Positions 44,034 to 48,216 of a stretch of 48,216 nucleotides of DNA are shown piece by piece. This DNA is from Pseudanabaena frigida. GTDB lineage: Bacteria > Cyanobacteriota > Cyanobacteriia > Pseudanabaenales > Pseudanabaenaceae. A model generated the notes under the pieces. It searched no databases, was not told the origin of the DNA, and saw only the letters and a program-made list of their open reading frames with translations. Numbering within the stretch: the stretch's first letter is position 1; each line of letters starts with the position of its first letter. A program made the translations under genes and the position numbers. The stretch covers positions 34,539 to 82,754 of the forward strand of contig QBML01000038.1 of assembly GCA_003242085.1 (NCBI GenBank). Direction: 5' to 3'.

Positions 44034-44106
44034 TGGAGAATAGGAGGCTCGAACCCCTGACCTCTGCGGTGCGATCGCAGCACTCTACCAACTGAGCTAA
44101 TTCCCC
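44034..44106 (-). tRNA. tRNA-Ala (anticodon CGC)
   Basis: A 73-base cloverleaf reading on the minus strand: acceptor GGGGAAT/ATTCTCC with the G3-U70 pair that identifies alanine, D arm GCTC...GAGT, anticodon stem CTGCG/CGCAG with loop ATCGCAC (anticodon CGC), T arm AGGGG-TTCGAGC-CTCCT and discriminator A. CCA is not encoded. The anticodon stem-loop includes a complete HIP1 octamer (GCGATCGC). It converges on the ATPase/nuclease pair. Confidence 0.95.
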
Positions 44107-44216
44107 AACAGGTTATAAATACTAGCATATTTACAATTACTGCCACACGCCTTAAGACGAATTGAGAATATAAATTAAGGTACTAATAAGAATAGTATTC
44201 TTGAAAATAATTGGGT

Positions 44217-44711
44217 TTATTCTTCATTGGTAGATATTGTCGAGCGCAAACCATTATTCTTTAAAAAGCGAGTAATCTTTTGCTCATATCCAGAGCCATC
44301 GGGAAATTCAACTATAAGAACTGGATTTTTAATTTTCCCCGATGGTAGCTGCAACATATAAACATAGTCGCCATTATAGAACTCAAAATAAGTTCCTTGG
44401 CTAGGATTGTAGGTTTTAGCAGTGAGCTTTACCCCTGGAGTGCCATTCTTATTAACACTCCGATAGTAACGGGGTTGAGAAATATCTTTGATATCTGAGC
44501 AAACATATAAAGAGTAGTCTTTGGTCTCAGCATATGCCAAAATTCCACCTGTACCTTCACAAGTTTTGTCATTTACTAACTCGCTAGTTGACCCTAAAAT
44601 CAACTCGGCAGACGCAGGCAAGCCTTGCCCCATAACTGCACAAAACGCTAAGAACGAACCTAAAAGTTTTGAGTGAAAAGACTTTCTAAAAATTAAATTA
44701 TTGAGTGTCAT
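44217..44711 (-). CDS. exported protein of unknown function
   Basis: 164 residues from the ATG at 44711, which has GAGG 6 bases upstream; a TTG four codons earlier is less likely. The signal peptide runs to about ASA (FHSKLLGSFLAFCAVMGQGLPASA). The mature part contains two cysteines (TCEGTGGI and LYVCSD, a likely disulfide), tyrosine-rich beta sequence (GTYFEFYNGDYVYMLQLP) and a charged C-terminus. I do not recognise the family. Confidence 0.6.
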   Translation of the reverse strand: MTLNNLIFRKSFHSKLLGSFLAFCAVMGQGLPASAELILGSTSELVNDKTCEGTGGILAYAETKDYSLYVCSDIKDISQPRYYRSVNKNGTPGVKLTAKTYNPSQGTYFEFYNGDYVYMLQLPSGKIKNPVLIVEFPDGSGYEQKITRFLKNNGLRSTISTNEE

Positions 44712-44987
44712 CTCAAACCTCAAGTTTTGCTACAGGTACTACACAGGCTACTTGTGATCTAAATAACGAGCTTTTGTCAGCATTAAATAAAGACCACATT
44801 TACTGATCAGATCGTCTACAACCTAGCAATGCCGGTAGATGCTTGTAATCCGCAAAGTAGCTGAATATTTTTGTCAGCGAATGTAGAAACTTAGAGGATA
44901 CTTTTTACCCTTTCTGATTTCTAGGTATGATCGAAGCAAAGCGCGATCGCTCATTAGAGAAATCAACTGGACTTTATAAGCATTTCT

Positions 44988-45884
44988 ATGACTACTGGCA
45001 TTCATGAAACTGAACCGACATTTTTCAAGATCTTTCGCCTTTTACGTTGGCACAAGCCCGCAGGACGATTGATTTTAATGTTGCCTGCACTGTGGTCAAC
45101 CGTAGCTGCCGCGAAAACACAACATCAACTGCCGCCGCTTGATTTACTTGGGGTAGTGATCCTTGGCAGTTTGGCAACTAGCGCCGCAGGTTGTGTGATT
45201 AACGATCTCTGGGATCGCGATATCGATCCGCAAGTAGAACGCACTAAAAAACGCCCTCTTGCAGAGCGATCGCTGTCTATTCAAGTAGGCATAGCGGTTT
45301 TGCTAGTCGCCCTATTCTGTGCGTTTTTACTATCGACCTATTTAAGTCCTCTTAGTTTTGGACTTTGCTTTGCTGCTGTCCCTGTGATTGCTATTTATCC
45401 AGCTTGTAAACGCTTTTTCCCCATCCCGCAACTAGTTCTATCGATCGCTTGGGGGTTTGCCGTATTAATTCCTTGGAGTGCGGTTACAGGTGGTTTGGAT
45501 CGCCATGCTTGGGAATTATGGACTGCTGTAATTGCTTGGACAATGGGCTTTGATACTATTTATGCCATGAGCGATCGCGAGGACGACCTTCAAGTTGGCA
45601 TTAAATCTAGTGCCTTATTTTTTGGAAGATATGTAACTTTAGCGATCGGTGTATTTTTTGCGATCGCCTTACTCTGCTTGATTTGGCTGGGTTTTGAGAT
45701 TCAACTCGGTTACACACACTACCTTGCTTGCTTGACGACAGGAGTAATATGGATATGGCAATGTAGCAGACTGACACAAACTGAAATTCCTATTGAGTTA
45801 TACCAAAAAGCATTTGGTCAGAATGTATGGGTCGGCTTTATCATATTGGCAGGAATGCTGTTATCCACCTTCGGCATTGGCTAA
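44988..45884 (+). CDS. 4-hydroxybenzoate polyprenyltransferase (plastoquinone pathway)
   Basis: 298 residues with nine hydrophobic helices. The two aspartate-rich motifs of UbiA enzymes are NDLWDRDID and DREDDLQVG. It attaches the solanesyl/nonaprenyl tail to 4-hydroxybenzoate; in Synechocystis the orthologue (Slr0926) serves plastoquinone synthesis. The gene has its own 264-base upstream region with A/T-rich stretches and a HIP1 site. Membrane-located. Name ubiA or plqA would both be used; I leave the symbol open. Confidence 0.85.
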   Translation: MTTGIHETEPTFFKIFRLLRWHKPAGRLILMLPALWSTVAAAKTQHQLPPLDLLGVVILGSLATSAAGCVINDLWDRDIDPQVERTKKRPLAERSLSIQVGIAVLLVALFCAFLLSTYLSPLSFGLCFAAVPVIAIYPACKRFFPIPQLVLSIAWGFAVLIPWSAVTGGLDRHAWELWTAVIAWTMGFDTIYAMSDREDDLQVGIKSSALFFGRYVTLAIGVFFAIALLCLIWLGFEIQLGYTHYLACLTTGVIWIWQCSRLTQTEIPIELYQKAFGQNVWVGFIILAGMLLSTFGIG

Positions 45885-45986
45885 CCTAACTTCTTACCTT
45901 TGTAGAGGTGGTTCCTACTCCTGTTGTATGATGGCTATCCAGCACCAGTCTGTTAGTATCTAAATTACAGAGCATAGACAAAATAC

Positions 45987-46208
45987 ATGAGCAATATTAC
46001 AGAGAAGATTCAAGAAGAATTGAAGCAAGCTAGAGAAACCTGCGAAGTTAGCGGTACTGGATCTAAAGAATGTGCTGCTGCATGGGACGCAGTCGAAGAA
46101 TTGCAAGCTGAAGCATCTCATCAAAAGCAAGAAAAGGGTAAAAATTCCCTTGAAATCTACTGCGATGATAATCCTGATGCTGCAGAATGCCGTTTGTACG
46201 AAGACTAA
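45987..46208 (+). CDS. cp12: CP12 (Calvin-cycle redox regulator)
   Basis: 73 residues, the usual length. Two cysteine pairs are present (Cys19/Cys29 and Cys59/Cys67), with the conserved AWDAVEELQAEASHQ core and the C-terminal YCDDNPDAAECRLYED. Oxidised CP12 joins GAPDH and phosphoribulokinase into an inactive complex in the dark. It lies 100 bases after the prenyltransferase and ends before the small terminator at 46308. Confidence 0.95.
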   Translation: MSNITEKIQEELKQARETCEVSGTGSKECAAAWDAVEELQAEASHQKQEKGKNSLEIYCDDNPDAAECRLYED

Positions 46209-46307
46209 TTTTTTGTTAACTTTATTGCGCGATTACCATTGCTAGCTGCATATCTAAAACTCTGCAACATAGAGTTAGCCACCTTCCCAGTCTTATATTA
46301 TATTCCT

Positions 46308-46342
46308 ATAGCAAAAGCCTCGCATTGCGAGGCTTTTGCTAT
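46308..46342. terminator. intrinsic terminator after cp12 (hairpin G)
   Basis: A 16-bp perfect stem, 46308-46323 with 46327-46342, with loop ATT, core AGCCTCGC/GCGAGGCT and flanking A4/T4 tracts. It has the same AGCCTCGC half-stem as hairpin H. Confidence 0.8.
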
Positions 46343-46484
46343 TTAAGATCGTTATTTTTAGCCTTAAGCTAAAATTTATCTCTAAATTCGTAAATTTGTA
46401 AGATTGTCAGTTACATTTAGATTGATTGAATTAATTTGAAATTAATTTAACTCGATCGATAAGGCAATCCATAAATATAGTGTT

Positions 46485-46511
46485 TTTCAAGTTGTTTGTT
46501 ATAACTTGAAA
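46485..46511. promoter_or_regulatory. 9-bp inverted repeat upstream of the acidic protein gene
   Basis: TTTCAAGTT at 46485-46493 pairs with AACTTGAAA at 46503-46511 across a 9-base spacer. It sits about 130 bases ahead of the start codon in A/T-rich sequence, a good place for a repressor or activator. The other 300 bases between cp12 and this gene hold only the terminator and show no gene. Confidence 0.4.
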
Positions 46512-46640
46512 TTTTCAAAATCTAAATATATGTTTGTTTGTGATTTTCACATTGTCTGAGCCAATCTAAGAAATATGATAGTGCGAAACATTGAGACATC
46601 TATAGTTGCTAGGGAAATTTGTAGCTAATTGGGGATAGGT

Positions 46641-48131
46641 ATGACACAACTAAGCGTTATGGAATTAGCAAAGCAAGGCGATCCTCAAGCGATCGCCTCT
46701 TTGATTAATCGATCGCTAGCATCTAAGGGTATTCATGCTGAGGCAAAGCTTGAAGCCGAATCTCTCACAATTTCTTTACACGCATCACAGGTACCCAACC
46801 AAAAAGCAGTTGTTACAATTATTCACCGAGGCATGGTGATTTTACAGATCGAGCAAATCAAGCATGTCAAAATATTGACTTATCGTTCTGACAACAACTA
46901 TTTGGCTTGGCAAAATGAATTCTCTCTCGACAATCAGACCAAAGAAGTTTTACCAACTTTGCAAGCTAATGAAGCCAATAATGACTCAGGACAAGACCAA
47001 GGCGTTAACCTTGTCAGTAATCCAAAAGGAGTTATCCTAGTACAAAAATTTTCTCAAATTCAGAAAAACTTGCAAGAATATCAAGATATTATTGTGCGCT
47101 TCACCGATGAGCATGTTGGAACTGTCCGATGCTTGACTACTCTCACGGAATTAATTCAAGTAATTAGTAAACCAAGTTTTTTGTTTGCCGCAGTCGCTTC
47201 TAATCCCAACTTGCGTAGCTTGCTCGATACGATCGCTGAATCTAGTAAAACTGACGAACAGGGCGATCAGGTAATTACTAACTTATCGATATTACAGCCA
47301 GGTCAACAATGGCAAAAAGCAAAAATTCGTCTTGTGTCAAAGATATTTTTAGAACCCGCTGAAGATCAAGATGACATAAAAGATAGACATCAAGGTATTA
47401 CAGTAGATTTGCAAGAAACTACGCCTCAGCCTGTGGAACTAGATAATCCTAAACCACTATCTCCTCCAGCCGTTGAGACTGAAGACTTGCTTACTAATTC
47501 AGAATCTTTGATCGGTCAAGCATCTGAGATTTCCGAACCAGTTGCTTCTAAATCGGTTACTGTTGATTCCTTGTTTGATGAATTTCCAGAACCTTCTTCA
47601 TCAAGTTTGAAATTAATTGATGACGTAACTGAAATACCAGAGCTTACTGACTCATTATTCGATGACTTTATAGATGCTGGAGATAAAAAATTATTTGACG
47701 ATCAAAACCTTCATGTAGATCTAGCGGAAACCGCTCCTACGGATGGTGAAGATGATTTATTTGATAATTTTTCCTTTGCCTCTCAAACTACCGATTTAAC
47801 TTCTAAAGAGTTTAATGCAAATAATTTGGAAAGTAATATTGATGCCATCAAATCAATAATTCCAAAGCAGAGTTTAGACCAATTATTGTCGTTAATGGAA
47901 GAAGAAGAGCAAACTAAAATTGAATTACAAACTGCTAATAATAAATTAATTGATAAAGACGAGAAATTAGGTTTAGTGGAGTCCGATCTTGGAGCGACAA
48001 CAATAGAGAAAATATTAGGTAATATGGAAACGATTAATTTGAATGGTTCGAGTACAAAGGAAGAATCTAAATCCTCAGACTTTGTCACTTTAGAAAATTT
48101 TTCAGAAGATTTAGAATCGTTAGGTTTCTAA
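46641..48131 (+). CDS. long acidic protein with repeated LFD(D/E/N)F motifs
   Basis: 496 residues from the ATG (a TTG four codons earlier is less likely). The N-terminal about 100 residues (MELAKQGDPQAIASLINRSLASKGIHAEAKLE, IIHRGMVILQIEQI) form a compact alpha/beta domain seen in other cyanobacterial proteins. Residues about 130-240 form a second domain. The rest is acidic and disordered, with four similar short motifs: SLFDEF, SLFDDF, KLFDDQ and DLFDNF. Such motifs often dock onto partner proteins. No catalytic site seen. Confidence 0.6.
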   Translation: MTQLSVMELAKQGDPQAIASLINRSLASKGIHAEAKLEAESLTISLHASQVPNQKAVVTIIHRGMVILQIEQIKHVKILTYRSDNNYLAWQNEFSLDNQTKEVLPTLQANEANNDSGQDQGVNLVSNPKGVILVQKFSQIQKNLQEYQDIIVRFTDEHVGTVRCLTTLTELIQVISKPSFLFAAVASNPNLRSLLDTIAESSKTDEQGDQVITNLSILQPGQQWQKAKIRLVSKIFLEPAEDQDDIKDRHQGITVDLQETTPQPVELDNPKPLSPPAVETEDLLTNSESLIGQASEISEPVASKSVTVDSLFDEFPEPSSSSLKLIDDVTEIPELTDSLFDDFIDAGDKKLFDDQNLHVDLAETAPTDGEDDLFDNFSFASQTTDLTSKEFNANNLESNIDAIKSIIPKQSLDQLLSLMEEEEQTKIELQTANNKLIDKDEKLGLVESDLGATTIEKILGNMETINLNGSSTKEESKSSDFVTLENFSEDLESLGF

Positions 48132-48155
48132 GTAGCTGGGCAAAATTAAATATAA

Positions 48156-48206
48156 AACCAAAAAAAAAGTGGCGCACGCTGCGCGTGCGCCACTTTTTTT
48201 TTGGTT
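48156..48206. repeat. long perfect palindrome with GGCGCACGC core (hairpin D)
   Basis: A 24-bp perfect stem, 48156-48179 with 48183-48206, and a TGC triloop. The core GTGGCGCACGC is the same as in hairpin B; the outer arm is AACC followed by nine A. It starts 25 bases after the acidic-protein stop codon, near the window edge. Confidence 0.85.
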
Positions 48207-48216
48207 CCAGTTAATT

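Noticed and set aside
46308-46342. Member of the long GGCGC-core hairpin family
   Set aside because: The stem is only 16 bp with a simple A/T-tract layout; an ordinary intrinsic terminator explains it.
1-48216. CRISPR array
   Set aside because: No evenly spaced direct repeats of 24-40 bases with unique spacers were seen; the repeated units are hairpins and HIP1 sites.

Overview
The window is chromosomal DNA of a cyanobacterium, most likely a Pseudanabaena-like filamentous lineage. The evidence is the very high density of the HIP1 octamer GCGATCGC, the Calvin-cycle regulators CP12 and RbcR, a PAM68-type photosystem II assembly protein beside rpsO, a gene group resembling the Synechocystis slr0144-slr0148 photosystem II assembly operon, a plastoquinone-type UbiA prenyltransferase and a BT1-family folate transporter. 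The genus is inferred from overall flavour and not proven.

Layout. 1-4.1 kb: an IS5-type element has cut a glycogen debranching gene after about 160 codons, followed by a DUF1622-like remnant and an intact GH63/MGH1-like glycosidase. 4.2-20.4 kb: redox and sensory genes. These are a GMC flavoprotein with a ferredoxin-cyclase fusion, two-domain VOC and SDR proteins, a membrane-anchored ferredoxin reductase with an aquaporin, DUF4079, an OmpR/histidine kinase pair, a GAF-PAS histidine kinase, and two paralogous EamA exporters. 20.6-23.1 kb: a mobile-element scrapyard with an IS4/IS701-like remnant, a truncated IS5-like copy, a full IS5-like copy with a -1 frameshift, and an interrupted DUF3592 gene. 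23.2-29.6 kb: serine hydrolase, acetylpolyamine-deacetylase-like protein, folate transporter, VOC protein, VanY-like peptidase and an M41-like protease domain.

29.7-33.5 kb: an oxidative-stress island with a thioredoxin-reductase-like flavoprotein and a type-II peroxiredoxin divergent from perR, as in Synechocystis (sll1621/slr1738), then three small envelope/coiled-coil genes. 34-39 kb: an FHA-LuxR regulator, a structured leader in front of rpsO, the PAM68 gene, and the five-gene slr0144-like cluster (ferredoxin, V4R, small protein, phycobilisome-like globin, V4R). 40-48 kb: rbcR, hisC, a two-gene AAA-ATPase plus nuclease-like pair pressed against tRNA-Ala(CGC), a secreted protein, ubiA/plqA, cp12 and a long acidic protein with repeated LFD(D/E/N)F motifs.

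A second layer of information is non-coding. At least eight perfect or near-perfect hairpins, most with 3-nt loops, close the genes. Four carry a GGCGC-rich core with long A/T-rich outer arms that differ between copies yet stay self-complementary. In three places (fur leader, rpsO leader, FHA-LuxR upstream region) repeats overlap or compete in ways that suggest regulation.

The best candidates for something undescribed are the AAA-ATPase/nuclease-like gene pair at 42.4-44.0 kb and the ferredoxin-pseudocyclase/GMC operon at 4.8-7.3 kb.
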